In this document: positions 28,956 to 37,585 of the stretch, one piece after another
Numbering within the stretch: position 1 is the first letter of the stretch
Layout: each line of letters starts with the position of its first letter
Assembly: GCA_015686845.1 (NCBI GenBank)
Contig: JADPRS010000002.1
Span: forward strand, 85,644-149,643
DNA: 64,000 nucleotides
DNA from: Lutibacter sp. B2
GTDB lineage: Bacteria > Bacillota > Clostridia > Peptostreptococcales > Thermotaleaceae
Direction of reading: 5' to 3'
Made by a program: the position numbers and the translations under genes
The notes under the pieces: model-generated
Databases searched by the model: none
What the model saw: only the letters and a program-made list of their open reading frames with translations
What the model was told of the DNA's origin: nothing

Positions 28956-29777
28956 TCACAGTAATTGAATTATACCAACCATTCTCCCTGTAGTACCCTT
29001 ATCTTTTCTATATGAAAATAGTTTTTCACTATTACACATAGTACATATATTACTCATGGATATATTACTTTCTAAAATTCCATTTTCCACTAAAATCATC
29101 TTATTTACTTTCCATAAGTCTAACATATATTTACCATCATCTTTCAGTAGTGTAAAATCAGATATATCTTCAAATGTCTCCTTAAACTGGTCTATCACCT
29201 TACCATCAACCTCATAACAACAGGGTCCTATAGAGGGTCCGATTGCAGCTAAACAATCCTTAGGATTGGTCCCAAAGTGTTCTTTCATCATGACCAGTGC
29301 TTTAGAAACTATTTTTTTAACAGTTCCTTTCCATCCTGAATGAACCAATGAAATAACTTTTTGTTTTCTATCTAATAAAAATATAGAAACACAATCTGCA
29401 TATACATTTACTAATGCCACATTCTTTTCATTTGTAATAAAACCATCTACTTCAAGAATGTCACTATCATATAAAACACCTTTTCCTCTATCCTCTTTTG
29501 TTAGAATTCTTATGTTGTCCTTATGTACTTGATCTGAAAGTACTAAATTTTGTATAGATATGTTCGTAGCTTCACATACGTTTTTAAAATTATCAATAAT
29601 ATTTTCTTTTTTATCATCTGTTTTTATGCCCAAATTTAACGAAGAATAATTACCTTTACTTACGCCTCCTATTTTGGTTGTAAAACACGTTTTTACTAAG
29701 TTCGTTTTATCAAAGGTAGGAATAGAATAATATACTACTCCATTTTCACCTTTTTGAATCTTAAAAGAAGAACCCAT
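28956..29777 (-). CDS. pgeF: PgeF/YfiH-type peptidoglycan-editing / purine nucleoside enzyme
   Basis: Laccase-fold zinc or copper protein. In E. coli the family prevents mis-incorporation of amino acids in peptidoglycan precursors, and purified members have purine nucleoside phosphorylase and deaminase activity. Metal ligands are in LVHSGWKGTV (about 140) and GPSIGPCCYEV (about 177-187). 273 residues is typical. It lies 21 bases before the response-regulator gene. Confidence 0.9.
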   Translation of the reverse strand: MGSSFKIQKGENGVVYYSIPTFDKTNLVKTCFTTKIGGVSKGNYSSLNLGIKTDDKKENIIDNFKNVCEATNISIQNLVLSDQVHKDNIRILTKEDRGKGVLYDSDILEVDGFITNEKNVALVNVYADCVSIFLLDRKQKVISLVHSGWKGTVKKIVSKALVMMKEHFGTNPKDCLAAIGPSIGPCCYEVDGKVIDQFKETFEDISDFTLLKDDGKYMLDLWKVNKMILVENGILESNISMSNICTMCNSEKLFSYRKDKGTTGRMVGIIQLL

Positions 29778-29798
29778 ATCTTTTCCTCCTATATTTTA

Positions 29799-29832
29799 AT
29801 AATAACAAGTTATTAACATAACTTGCTATTAT
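29799..29832 (-). terminator. Terminator after nrdR
   Basis: Fifteen-base arms with one mismatch (29799-29813 and 29818-29832) and a TAAC loop, about 24 bases after the nrdR stop; T-rich on the distal side. Confidence 0.65.
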
Positions 29833-29855
29833 CACAAAACTATCACTTTACATTT

Positions 29856-30314
29856 TTATTTTTTTTCATGTAACATCTTAGTTAGCTCTTCCATAAAAGT
29901 ATTTATATCCTTAAATTGCCTATATACAGATGCAAATCGAACATATGAAACCTCATCTAACTTTTTTAAAGCATCCATCACTAATTGTCCTATAAATGTA
30001 CTCTTTATTTCTTTCTCCATAGTATTATATAAACATTTTTCTATATCATCTACAATTGCTTCTATCGTTTTAACTGAAACTGGTCTTTTTTCACAAGCTC
30101 TTATGATTCCATTTAATATTTTATTTCTATTATAAACTTCTCTATTTCCATCTTTTTTCACAATCATGATAGGAATCTCTTCAATTTTCTCATATGTGGT
30201 GAATCTTTTTTTACACTTACTACATTCTCTTCTTCTTCGAATTACTTGTCCTTCTTCTGTAGGACGGGAATCAACAACTTTTGTATCAAAGCATTCACAA
30301 AATGGACAATTCAC
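29856..30314 (-). CDS. nrdR: Transcriptional repressor NrdR
   Basis: ATP/dATP-sensing repressor of ribonucleotide reductase genes. The N-terminal zinc ribbon CPFC...CSKC (3-34) with RRRREC is followed by the ATP-cone (about 49-139). 152 residues is normal. The start codon is GTG, preceded by a GGGGGTG site. A good promoter lies about 60-90 bases upstream. No nrd genes are in the window. Confidence 0.96.
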   Translation of the reverse strand: MNCPFCECFDTKVVDSRPTEEGQVIRRRRECSKCKKRFTTYEKIEEIPIMIVKKDGNREVYNRNKILNGIIRACEKRPVSVKTIEAIVDDIEKCLYNTMEKEIKSTFIGQLVMDALKKLDEVSYVRFASVYRQFKDINTFMEELTKMLHEKK

Positions 30315-30374
30315 TACTTCACCCCCTATAAAACAACAAATTATATTTCAAATATATAATCTAGTCTTATTCAA

Positions 30375-30404
30375 ATTATAATATGTCTATTATAGGGATG
30401 TCTA
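30375..30404 (-). promoter_or_regulatory. Sigma-A promoter of nrdR
   Basis: TAGACA (30399-30404), 18-base spacer, TATAAT (30375-30380). Confidence 0.6.
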
Positions 30405-30430
30405 TAAATTTCTTTGAAAATCAAAAAATA

Positions 30431-30739
30431 CTATTGCTTTTTAATAAAAATCTCTTCTGATATTGCCTCTTCATAAATTTCATCCTCTTGGTTTGTTTCC
30501 ACTACTTTATTGCACTGTACTAAGATGACATCCACGCCAATTTTTTTTATTTGGTGCCATTTAATAATATGCTCTTCGTGTTTACCAAATATCCCCAAGA
30601 ACTTTCCAACCCCAGGAACAATAATTGAATCAATTCTTCCTTTTTCTAAATTTACTTCTATATCCTCTACATACCCTAATTTCCTTCCATCTGCTAAATT
30701 TATAATTTCTTTTTCTCTTAATTCTGTAGTGCTAATCAT
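30431..30739 (-). CDS. YlmC/YmxH-family PRC-barrel sporulation protein
   Basis: 102-residue protein of one PRC-barrel (LADGRKLGYVEDIEVNLEKG, about 16-35), the length and sequence of the YlmC/YmxH family of spore formers; function unknown. The open frame extends 32 codons upstream, but the ATG at 30739 (MISTTELREKE) is preceded by GGCGGGGATGAA and gives the family length. It lies just after sigG and its terminator. A TTGTTC-N17-TATATA promoter can be seen about 50-80 bases upstream. Confidence 0.85.
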   Translation of the reverse strand: MISTTELREKEIINLADGRKLGYVEDIEVNLEKGRIDSIIVPGVGKFLGIFGKHEEHIIKWHQIKKIGVDVILVQCNKVVETNQEDEIYEEAISEEIFIKKQ

Positions 30740-30839
30740 TTCATCCCCGCCTCTATATATTTTTCGCTTTTTATAATTATATATACTTTTTCTACTATTT
30801 ATGAACAAAAATAAAATAGTTTTTTTATAATACATATTA

Positions 30840-30872
30840 AAAACACAAAAGCTAAACTAGCTTTTGTGTTTT
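30840..30872 (-). terminator. Terminator after sigG
   Basis: Fifteen-base perfect arms (AAAACACAAAAGCTA and complement) with a 3-base loop and T-rich distal arm. Confidence 0.9.
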
Positions 30873-30874
30873 TT

Positions 30875-31651
30875 CTAAACATGTTTTCTCATATGTTTTA
30901 ATGCTGTTTTTTCTAAACGAGATACTTGAGCTTGAGAAATGCCAATTTCTTCAGCTACCTCCATCTGTGTTCGTCCTTTAAAAAATCGAAGGGTTAAAAT
31001 ATGTTTTTCTCTATCATTTAATTTCCTAAGAGCCTCTCTAAGTGCAATACCTTCTAACCAGGATTCATCTTCACTTTTTTCATCACTTACTTGATCCATA
31101 ACAAAAATAGCATCTCCACTATCATGATAAATTGGTTCAAACAATGATATAGGATCTTGAATTGCATCTAGCGCAAATACGACTTCTTCTCGGTTAACAT
31201 TTAATTCCTTTGCTATTTCTGCTACGGTAGGCTCCTTTGAGTGTTTATTAATTAGGTGATCTCTTATTTGTAGTGCCTTATAAGCTGTATCTCTTAAAGA
31301 CCTACTTACACGAATTGAATTATTATCTCGTAAATATCGTCTTATTTCTCCTATAATCATAGGTACAGCATATGTAGAAAATTTTACATTATGACTTAAA
31401 TCAAAATTATCAATGGCTTTAATCAATCCAATACATCCTATCTGAAATAAATCATCTACATGTTCTCCTCTATTATTAAACCTTTGTATCACGCTTAATA
31501 CTAATCTTAGGTTTCCTTGGATAAACTCTTCTCTTGCAGACAAATCTCCTTGGTAAATTCTTTCAAAAAGTTTTACCATTTGCTTATTGGTAAGCACAGG
31601 TAGCTTAGCTGTATTAACTCCACAGATTTCTACTTTATTAATATGCATCAT
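30875..31651 (-). CDS. sigG: Sporulation sigma factor SigG (late forespore)
   Basis: RNA polymerase sigma factor for late forespore genes. Region 2 (about 50-115: FIQGNLRLVLSVIQRFNNRG, FQIGCIGLIKAIDNFDL), region 3 and region 4 with the recognition helix (TQMEVAEEIGISQAQVSRLE) are complete. 258 residues is usual. The N-terminus INKVEICGVNTAKLPVLTNKQM is typical of SigG. Its promoter has sigma-F features, and a terminator after sigE shows it is transcribed apart from the spoIIGA-sigE unit. Confidence 0.96.
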   Translation of the reverse strand: MMHINKVEICGVNTAKLPVLTNKQMVKLFERIYQGDLSAREEFIQGNLRLVLSVIQRFNNRGEHVDDLFQIGCIGLIKAIDNFDLSHNVKFSTYAVPMIIGEIRRYLRDNNSIRVSRSLRDTAYKALQIRDHLINKHSKEPTVAEIAKELNVNREEVVFALDAIQDPISLFEPIYHDSGDAIFVMDQVSDEKSEDESWLEGIALREALRKLNDREKHILTLRFFKGRTQMEVAEEIGISQAQVSRLEKTALKHMRKHV

Positions 31652-31695
31652 ATATTCCTCCGATTCTATGGATTATTGTCCCCTTACTTAATAAA

Positions 31696-31724
31696 ATTAT
31701 TGCCTCAACATTTTTTCTTTATAC
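31696..31724 (-). promoter_or_regulatory. Candidate sigma-F promoter of sigG
   Basis: GTATA (31720-31724), 15-base spacer, GGCAATAAT (31696-31704), closely matching the Bacillus sigma-F consensus GYATA-N15-GGNNANAHT. Confidence 0.65.
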
Positions 31725-31780
31725 ACCTATATTTAAATACATGGACAAAATCCAAAATTTACATTGCCCATTATTTTCCA

Positions 31781-31807
31781 AAATAAAAAGACAGCTATTA
31801 GCTGTCT
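31781..31807 (-). terminator. Terminator overlapping the sigE stop
   Basis: Eight-base arms AGACAGCT/AGCTGTCT (31789-31796, 31800-31807) with a T-rich run beyond on the minus strand. Confidence 0.75.
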
Positions 31808-32540
31808 ATGTGATCCTCTGTATTTCTTTTTTTAACCTTGAAATAATTCTTTTTTCTAATCTTGAAATATACGATTGAGATATACCTAATAAATCCGCAA
31901 CTTCTTTTTGTGTTTTTTCTTCTCCATTTTTAAGACCAAACCTTAATTCCATGATTTTCTTCTCTCTATTGGATAGTTTTTTTAATACAATATCTAATAG
32001 TTCTCTATCTACCTCTTCTTCTAAAAGTTTATATATAATATCATTATCTGTTCCTAATATATCTGAGAGCAAAAGTTCATTGCCATCCCAATCTATATTT
32101 AATGGTTCATCAAAAGAAATTTCTGATTTAGCTTTATTATTTCTTCTTAAATACATTAAAATTTCATTTTCTATACATCTGGATGCATATGTAGCTAGCT
32201 TTATCTTTTTACTCGGGTCAAAAGTATTTACTGCTTTTATTAAACCAATAGTCCCTATTGAAATCAAATCTTCCACACCAATACCTGTATTTTCAAACTT
32301 TCTTGCTATATAGACTACCAATCTTAAATTTCGCTCAATTAAAATTGTCCTGATTCTTCCATCATCTTCACCTAATCCATCCAAAAGTGCTAACTCTTCT
32401 TCTGCTTTAAGGGGAGGGGGCAGTGCCTCACTTCCCCCAATATAAAATATCTCTTTTATATTTTTTAGTTTAAACTGCTTAAGTATTTTTTCTATAAACA
32501 TCATGTATTTTAATTTAAGCTTTTTCATAACTTTTACCAT
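31806..32540 (-). CDS. sigE: Sporulation sigma factor SigE (pro-form, mother cell)
   Basis: First mother-cell sigma factor, made as an inactive precursor. The N-terminal pro-sequence with a membrane-active stretch is visible ([20 protein letters not shown], then [13 protein letters not shown], where cleavage by SpoIIGA is expected). Regions 2 and 4 follow ([24 protein letters not shown] and [20 protein letters not shown]). I prefer the ATG at 32540, seven bases after GGGAGG; the GTG six bases upstream is too near this site. It is next to spoIIGA, which activates it. Confidence 0.96.
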   Translation of the reverse strand: MVKVMKKLKLKYMMFIEKILKQFKLKNIKEIFYIGGSEALPPPLKAEEELALLDGLGEDDGRIRTILIERNLRLVVYIARKFENTGIGVEDLISIGTIGLIKAVNTFDPSKKIKLATYASRCIENEILMYLRRNNKAKSEISFDEPLNIDWDGNELLLSDILGTDNDIIYKLLEEEVDRELLDIVLKKLSNREKKIMELRFGLKNGEEKTQKEVADLLGISQSYISRLEKRIISRLKKEIQRIT

Positions 32541-32569
32541 GTTCACGCCTCCCGTTAGATGTTTAACCC

Positions 32570-33457
32570 TTATTGTAATACATCAGGATGTAATAAAGCA
32601 CTGTAATCTCCGTTTCTAGATAAAGTTTTTTCATATATACCAATGATTATATTTTGTACACATTTTTGATCTTCTACTTGTACTTGATCTGGTTTAAATC
32701 CTATTAAAATTCCATTTTCTTTCCCTAATGATTTAAAAGGAATAACTCTTAATCTATTTACCCAGCCTGATGTTTGAGCCATTTTTGATATAGCTTCAAA
32801 ATTTATATTGTTTGCATTGTCAAACACATCTTGAATTTCTAATGGTAATAAATCTTTAATAGCCTTATATTCTACAATAATTACTGGAGATTTAGATAAT
32901 GGATCTTCTAGCGCATTCCCCGTATCTATAAGTGCTTTTAGATTACTGATGTGATTTTCAACCTCAATAGATATTGGAATATAAATTTTATCTCTCGAAA
33001 CTTTAACTTGAATATATTCCCAACAAAATCGAATTAAAATATATGCAGTAATACCTGAATAAATTAATAACTTCATAGTAAAATTCCCTGTGTAAAATAT
33101 TCCATTGCTTACCAAACCTTCAAAATCAGTAAAATAAAACAATGCAAAGGCTACTCCTCCAAATGTAAAAGATATCAGATAAAATATGCCCATTAGTTTA
33201 AAAAAATCTTTGAATTTATATGGCATGAATGTAATTACTATTATGAATATTGAGACAATAATTTTCATTAAAAACGAGTACATAAAATTTAGAAAAGGGA
33301 AAAAAAATACAAAGGCATAGCAAGCTCCTATTATGGCACCAATCCAGATTCTGTACTTAGGTACCTTACTTTTACTAAAATAGCACGTCAAATGTAAAAT
33401 CAACCAATTCATGAGCAAATTTTCTAAAAAGAGATATTCTGCATAAACTTCAAACAT
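32570..33457 (-). CDS. spoIIGA: Sigma-E processing peptidase SpoIIGA
   Basis: Membrane aspartyl protease that removes the pro-sequence of SigE when triggered by forespore SpoIIR. Five hydrophobic segments fill the first half (about 5-150); the C-terminal protease domain has [13 protein letters not shown] (about 176-188, catalytic Asp in DTGN). Start at the ATG at 33457 ([10 protein letters not shown]) because GGAGG lies eight bases upstream; the other ATG six bases earlier abuts the site. 295 residues is typical. Confidence 0.95.
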   Translation of the reverse strand: MFEVYAEYLFLENLLMNWLILHLTCYFSKSKVPKYRIWIGAIIGACYAFVFFFPFLNFMYSFLMKIIVSIFIIVITFMPYKFKDFFKLMGIFYLISFTFGGVAFALFYFTDFEGLVSNGIFYTGNFTMKLLIYSGITAYILIRFCWEYIQVKVSRDKIYIPISIEVENHISNLKALIDTGNALEDPLSKSPVIIVEYKAIKDLLPLEIQDVFDNANNINFEAISKMAQTSGWVNRLRVIPFKSLGKENGILIGFKPDQVQVEDQKCVQNIIIGIYEKTLSRNGDYSALLHPDVLQ

Positions 33458-33527
33458 ATACATTCCTCCGTTTGAGCAATATTAATACTCACTAAACACA
33501 TATTTATTTGTCCCATGACTTATATTC

Positions 33528-33575
33528 ATTATATAGTATTTGTTTTCAAAATTTTGTCATACTACGTAGTCGAAA
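33528..33575 (-). promoter_or_regulatory. Candidate Spo0A-dependent spoIIG promoter
   Basis: TATAAT (33528-33533) and ATGACA (33555-33560) with a long 21-base spacer; TGACAAA and TTCGACT (33568-33575 area) resemble 0A boxes (TGNCGAA and complement). The long spacing recalls the Bacillus spoIIG promoter. Confidence 0.5.
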
Positions 33576-33611
33576 TGCTACTATTTCTAAAAAAAAGTTC
33601 CATGATATGAC

Positions 33612-33635
33612 AAAAGATCACTTAAATAAGTGACC
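33612..33635 (-). terminator. Terminator after ftsZ
   Basis: Nine-base arms GGTCACTTA/TAAGTGATC (one G-U pair) with a 2-base tip, then TTTT on the minus strand; it separates ftsZ from spoIIGA. Confidence 0.75.
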
Positions 33636-33643
33636 TTTCTAAT

Positions 33644-34729
33644 CTATCTTCTTCTTCTTAAAAAAGTAGGAATATCTAAATCATTCTTAAGTTCTTCCTC
33701 TTGAGGTTCTTCCTCTTTCTTCTGTTGCTCACCCTCATCTTTATCTTTTTTTATAACTTTTTTTATAGGTTCTATACCATTTTCAAATCCTGTTGCAATA
33801 ACAGTAATAACTAATTCATCTTTTAATGATTCGTCAATAACTGCTCCAAAAATAATATTTGCATCTGGATCTGCTGCTTGTGATACTAACTCTGCAGCCT
33901 CATTTACTTCAAATAATCCTAAATTTGAGCCTCCTGTAATATTTAACAATACGCCTTTTGCTCCTTGAATAGAAGTCTCCAACAATGGACTTTGAATAGC
34001 TTGTTTAGCTGCTTCAACAGCTCTATTTTCTCCACTAGCCATTCCTACGCCCATGTGGGCTAACCCTTGTTCAACCATAATTGTCTTTACATCTGCAAAG
34101 TCTAGATTTACTAATCCTGGTACAGCAATTAAATCTGAAATACCTTGCACACCTTGCTTTAAAACATCATCAGCAATTTTAAAAGCCTCCATAATAGATG
34201 TCTTTTTCTCTATTACCTGAAGTAATCTATCATTTGGAATCGTTACTAAAGTATCTACCTTTTCTTTTAAATCCTTTATACCTTTTTCTGCATGTTGCAT
34301 TCTTCTTTTTCCTTCAAAAGTAAAAGGTTTCGTTACAACGCCAACTGTTAATATACCCATTTCTTTTGCAATTTGTGCAACAACCGGGGCAGCTCCAGTT
34401 CCTGTTCCGCCTCCCATTCCTGCAGTTACAAATACCATATCTGCTCCTTGTAATGCTTTGCAAATATCTTCTTTGCTTTCTTCTGCAGCTTTCCTTCCAA
34501 TGTCAGGGTTAGCACCAGCACCTAATCCCCTTGTTAATTTGTCTCCAATTTGAATTCTATGTTCTGCTTTAGATGTAAATAAAGCCTGCTTGTCCGTATT
34601 TATGGCTATAAATTCAACGCCCTGTAATTGAGATTCAATCATTCTATTAACAGCGTTATTCCCTCCGCCTCCAACTCCTATAACTTTAATCTGAGCAAAT
34701 TGCTCTATATCTACATCAAACTCTAACAT
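33644..34729 (-). CDS. ftsZ: Cell division protein FtsZ
   Basis: Tubulin-like GTPase forming the Z-ring. The tubulin signature [11 protein letters not shown] (about 103-113), [11 protein letters not shown] near the N-terminus and the C-terminal partner-binding tail [12 protein letters not shown] are complete. 361 residues from the ATG at 34729, seven bases after GGAGGAGG. It is the last gene of the dcw run and is closed by a terminator. The 213 bases upstream hold no gene; no clear consensus promoter was found there. Confidence 0.98.
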   Translation of the reverse strand: MLEFDVDIEQFAQIKVIGVGGGGNNAVNRMIESQLQGVEFIAINTDKQALFTSKAEHRIQIGDKLTRGLGAGANPDIGRKAAEESKEDICKALQGADMVFVTAGMGGGTGTGAAPVVAQIAKEMGILTVGVVTKPFTFEGKRRMQHAEKGIKDLKEKVDTLVTIPNDRLLQVIEKKTSIMEAFKIADDVLKQGVQGISDLIAVPGLVNLDFADVKTIMVEQGLAHMGVGMASGENRAVEAAKQAIQSPLLETSIQGAKGVLLNITGGSNLGLFEVNEAAELVSQAADPDANIIFGAVIDESLKDELVITVIATGFENGIEPIKKVIKKDKDEGEQQKKEEEPQEEELKNDLDIPTFLRRRR

Positions 34730-34942
34730 CAAACTTCCTCCTCCTTTAGCTATGACTATACTACACAGCCTACAAATACATTTTAATATTCTTTTTTATG
34801 TTTTAATTATGTTTAGTAGGTAAAAGTTCTATTTTACACTTATTTTTTCACTAATTTATCTCCCTACCTTTACTATTTCTTCATTTCACTATATGTAAAT
34901 TCAACGCATAATTTAAATATCCTCTTTTTTTTACCAAAAACA

Positions 34943-35293
34943 TTACTTTTGTCTCATTTTTTCGATAAAACATCTTCTCAATATTGCAAAGTTTTGGAAT
35001 AGTCTCCCACCAAAGGTAAATATTGCAGCATAATATAAGGGTACTCCAAGTCGATCTCCAATGTAAGCAAGCATTCCTGCTAAAATTGCATTTCCAAAAA
35101 ATCCAGATACAAAAATAAGTGTGTGAAATTTTTCTTGAACATATGCCCTTAGCCCACCAAAAACTGAATCTAATGCTGCTAAAATCCCAACAGATATATA
35201 TAATGAATAGGAAGTAGGATATGTAACAGGAATATACAAACCTACAAACACTCCTATCATTAAACCTATTATAGCTATATACAATCTACTCAC
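34943..35293 (-). CDS. sbp: Small basic protein Sbp (DUF1290)
   Basis: 116-residue membrane protein with three hydrophobic segments (about 3-22, 28-45, 60-78) and the conserved sequence LYIPVTYPTSYSLYISVGILAALDSVFGGLRA, split here as positions about 19-50. It is found between DUF881 genes and ftsZ in many Firmicutes; function unknown. Its start overlaps the upstream DUF881 gene by 8 bases. Confidence 0.88.
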   Translation of the reverse strand: MSRLYIAIIGLMIGVFVGLYIPVTYPTSYSLYISVGILAALDSVFGGLRAYVQEKFHTLIFVSGFFGNAILAGMLAYIGDRLGVPLYYAAIFTFGGRLFQNFAILRRCFIEKMRQK

Positions 35294-36011
35294 CTTCTTC
35301 TAATGATTTTGAATATCTAATATTTATTTTTTCAGAATATCTAGGTATATTTATATATGAAGCAATATTAACCTCAACATAAAGATCATAGTATTCTTTT
35401 AGGAAAGTCCCATTTGCTTCTGGTGCAATAAGTGCTGCCTCTAATACCTTCGGCGCGCCAATTGCTTTTATAATAAATGGCTGAGCAAAAAATTGATCAT
35501 TGATTCTCACACTATGTCCTGCACAACTTAATTCGCTACTAGCTAATAATCGTTGTCCATTGATAGATATTGCTTCTGCTCCTGCCTCCTTAAGATCATT
35601 AATCAACATTAACACGTATATATCATGTACTAAAATATCATTTGGATCTTCTCCTTCATATAATTCTCTTTTACTATCATCTAATGTAAGAATAATACCT
35701 GGTCCTTCTAAATCAGAAAAACCTGCAATCATTTTTTGCTTTTTAAGTTCAACTGATATGGCGTCCTTAAATTTTCCATCTTTTTCTTTAATTTTCTCAT
35801 ATGCTAAAATACGTTGATTTCTCTCTCTAATAATCTCTTTTAAATTGTCAACTTCTTTTTTTTCACTTTCTATAGATACCTTATACTCATGGATTACTTT
35901 TAATGGTACGTATGAATAGATATCTTTAACATTTTTAAACTGTAGAGAAATCAAAACACCCAATAAAATAGCAATTATCAAAATATTAAATTTCCATATA
36001 CTATACTTCAT
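35286..36011 (-). CDS. DUF881 protein (second copy)
   Basis: 241-residue protein with one N-terminal membrane helix (about 9-24), a coiled coil (about 42-95) and the DUF881 domain (GPGIILTLDDS, about 104; INGQRLLASSELSCAGHSVRIN, about 149-170). It is a paralogue of the gene immediately upstream (36025). Role unknown; position among ftsQ, sbp and ftsZ suggests work at the division site or envelope. Confidence 0.88.
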   Translation of the reverse strand: MKYSIWKFNILIIAILLGVLISLQFKNVKDIYSYVPLKVIHEYKVSIESEKKEVDNLKEIIRERNQRILAYEKIKEKDGKFKDAISVELKKQKMIAGFSDLEGPGIILTLDDSKRELYEGEDPNDILVHDIYVLMLINDLKEAGAEAISINGQRLLASSELSCAGHSVRINDQFFAQPFIIKAIGAPKVLEAALIAPEANGTFLKEYYDLYVEVNIASYINIPRYSEKINIRYSKSLEEGE

Positions 36012-36024
36012 GCATTCACCTCAA

Positions 36025-36762
36025 TTATTGTTGTTGTTCTTCTACAGGCTTAGCATATCTAAATTTTATCACTTCATTATATCTTGGTATATTTATTTCA
36101 TCTTGTTTTTTAACAGACACTTGAAGATTATACCTATCACTTCTCATTTGTTCAACAATACCAAATCGAATATTCAAAACAGAAGCAAGTGTATCCGAAT
36201 TCCCTATAGCCTTTATAACAAATGGTGGTGCTGTAGGTACTGAATTAATATTCACATTGCTTCCAGCAAGACTAATTTCCGTACGAGAAACAAATCTTTG
36301 TTCATTTATAGATATCGCTTCTGCTCCTGCATCATTTAATTTATTTATTAAACTAAGTAGTAAATCATAATTATACATAATCACACTTACATCTAATGGA
36401 AACTGAGGATCCATTAGAGGATCGTCAACTACTACCACTACCCCTGATCCTTTTACAGGTCTCACCCCAGAAATAACTTTATATTTTTCAAGCTCTGAAC
36501 TAATATTTTTTACCAAAACATCTTCTTTCGACTCTGCTTCTTCTATTTCTTTAATTTTACCTTCAAGTGCATTAACCTCACTTATTAGAGCCTGTTTTTC
36601 TTCTCTAGTCTTTTTTAACTCAGCAGCTAGTTCTTGTGCTTTTTGTCCAGATCCAATTCCTTGTAAATAATTATTTTGAACAGTGCGAAACTGCAATGTG
36701 ATTACGATTCCTAAAATAACACATACAATCCCAATTGCTAGTTGCGCTTTACCATCTTTCAT
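36025..36762 (-). CDS. DUF881 protein (first copy)
   Basis: 245 residues with an N-terminal membrane helix (about 8-26), a coiled coil (about 40-85) and the DUF881 domain (VKGSGVVVVVDDP, about 104-116; ISINEQRFVSRTEISLAGSNV, about 148-168). The shared sequence layout with the downstream gene shows tandem duplication, common in clostridia. It lies 11 bases after ftsQ. Confidence 0.88.
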   Translation of the reverse strand: MKDGKAQLAIGIVCVILGIVITLQFRTVQNNYLQGIGSGQKAQELAAELKKTREEKQALISEVNALEGKIKEIEEAESKEDVLVKNISSELEKYKVISGVRPVKGSGVVVVVDDPLMDPQFPLDVSVIMYNYDLLLSLINKLNDAGAEAISINEQRFVSRTEISLAGSNVNINSVPTAPPFVIKAIGNSDTLASVLNIRFGIVEQMRSDRYNLQVSVKKQDEINIPRYNEVIKFRYAKPVEEQQQ

Positions 36763-36773
36763 TCTTCATCCTC

Positions 36774-37523
36774 CTATTCTATAGGCCTATAGGTGGGATA
36801 TCCATTATGGCTCATATCAATAATACCTCTCGTAATTTCTCTTTGTTCTAAATCTTTCAGCATATTCTTTACAAAAATTAAGCGATAATCTAAATTTTCC
36901 GAGGGTCCTATTTTACATATTAAATCATCCGTCAACTTAATGATAATATTATTTTTTTCTGATACATTTACCTCTTTTATAGATATCCCTATAGAATTCA
37001 TCCCCTTAATTATTTCTAATGCTTTATTGAATTCCTCTCCATTTTTAGTATTTAATTTTTCTCCTTCTATACATTGTTGAAACTCTACCCCAGATATTAT
37101 TTTAAACATTTCAGAATCTAACGAAGATCGTAAGACGGTTCCTTCATTATCAATAATTAAATACGTATCTATAAAAGATATAGCAGCTTCTTCTATTCTT
37201 TCATCAATTTGAATAATAATTTTATTAGGCATTTTTCTTTTGACTACTACATCCTTTATATAGGGATTAGATCGTAAATTTTTCTTAATATTTTCAATTT
37301 TCTCCTTTAAGATATGATTTTTGATTGTAATCCCTGATTCTTCAATTATATCACTTTTCTTTAATTTATGGTTACCATAAACTTCAACAAATTTTACGGT
37401 AAATATATCCGTTTTAAAAAAAACAATAAATGCTACAATACTTGTTAATATCATAATGGCTATAATCACATGGACATTTTTCTTTTTTACATTCATCTGT
37501 ACACTTTGTTTTATTATACTCAT
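36774..37523 (-). CDS. ftsQ: Cell division protein FtsQ/DivIB
   Basis: Bitopic divisome protein. One membrane helix (about 17-38), a POTRA domain (about 42-110: VKFVEVYGNHKLKKSDIIEE region) and the FtsQ/DivIB C-terminal domain are present, ending TRGIIDMSHNGYPTYRPIE. 249 residues. Located between murA and the DUF881 pair. The start is not certain: an ATG nine codons on (MNVKKKN) is also possible. Confidence 0.9.
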   Translation of the reverse strand: MSIIKQSVQMNVKKKNVHVIIAIMILTSIVAFIVFFKTDIFTVKFVEVYGNHKLKKSDIIEESGITIKNHILKEKIENIKKNLRSNPYIKDVVVKRKMPNKIIIQIDERIEEAAISFIDTYLIIDNEGTVLRSSLDSEMFKIISGVEFQQCIEGEKLNTKNGEEFNKALEIIKGMNSIGISIKEVNVSEKNNIIIKLTDDLICKIGPSENLDYRLIFVKNMLKDLEQREITRGIIDMSHNGYPTYRPIE

Positions 37524-37566
37524 TCCTTATCATCCTAAGTAGGTTTATTCTTTTTTTATTTATTAA

Positions 37567-37584
37567 AAGCAGCAAAAGCTGCTT
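37567..37584 (-). terminator. Terminator after murA
   Basis: AAGCAGC/GCTGCTT stem with an AAAA/TTTT loop immediately past the stop at 37586, then T-rich sequence. ftsQ probably has its own promoter or depends on read-through. Confidence 0.75.
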
Positions 37585-37585
37585 C

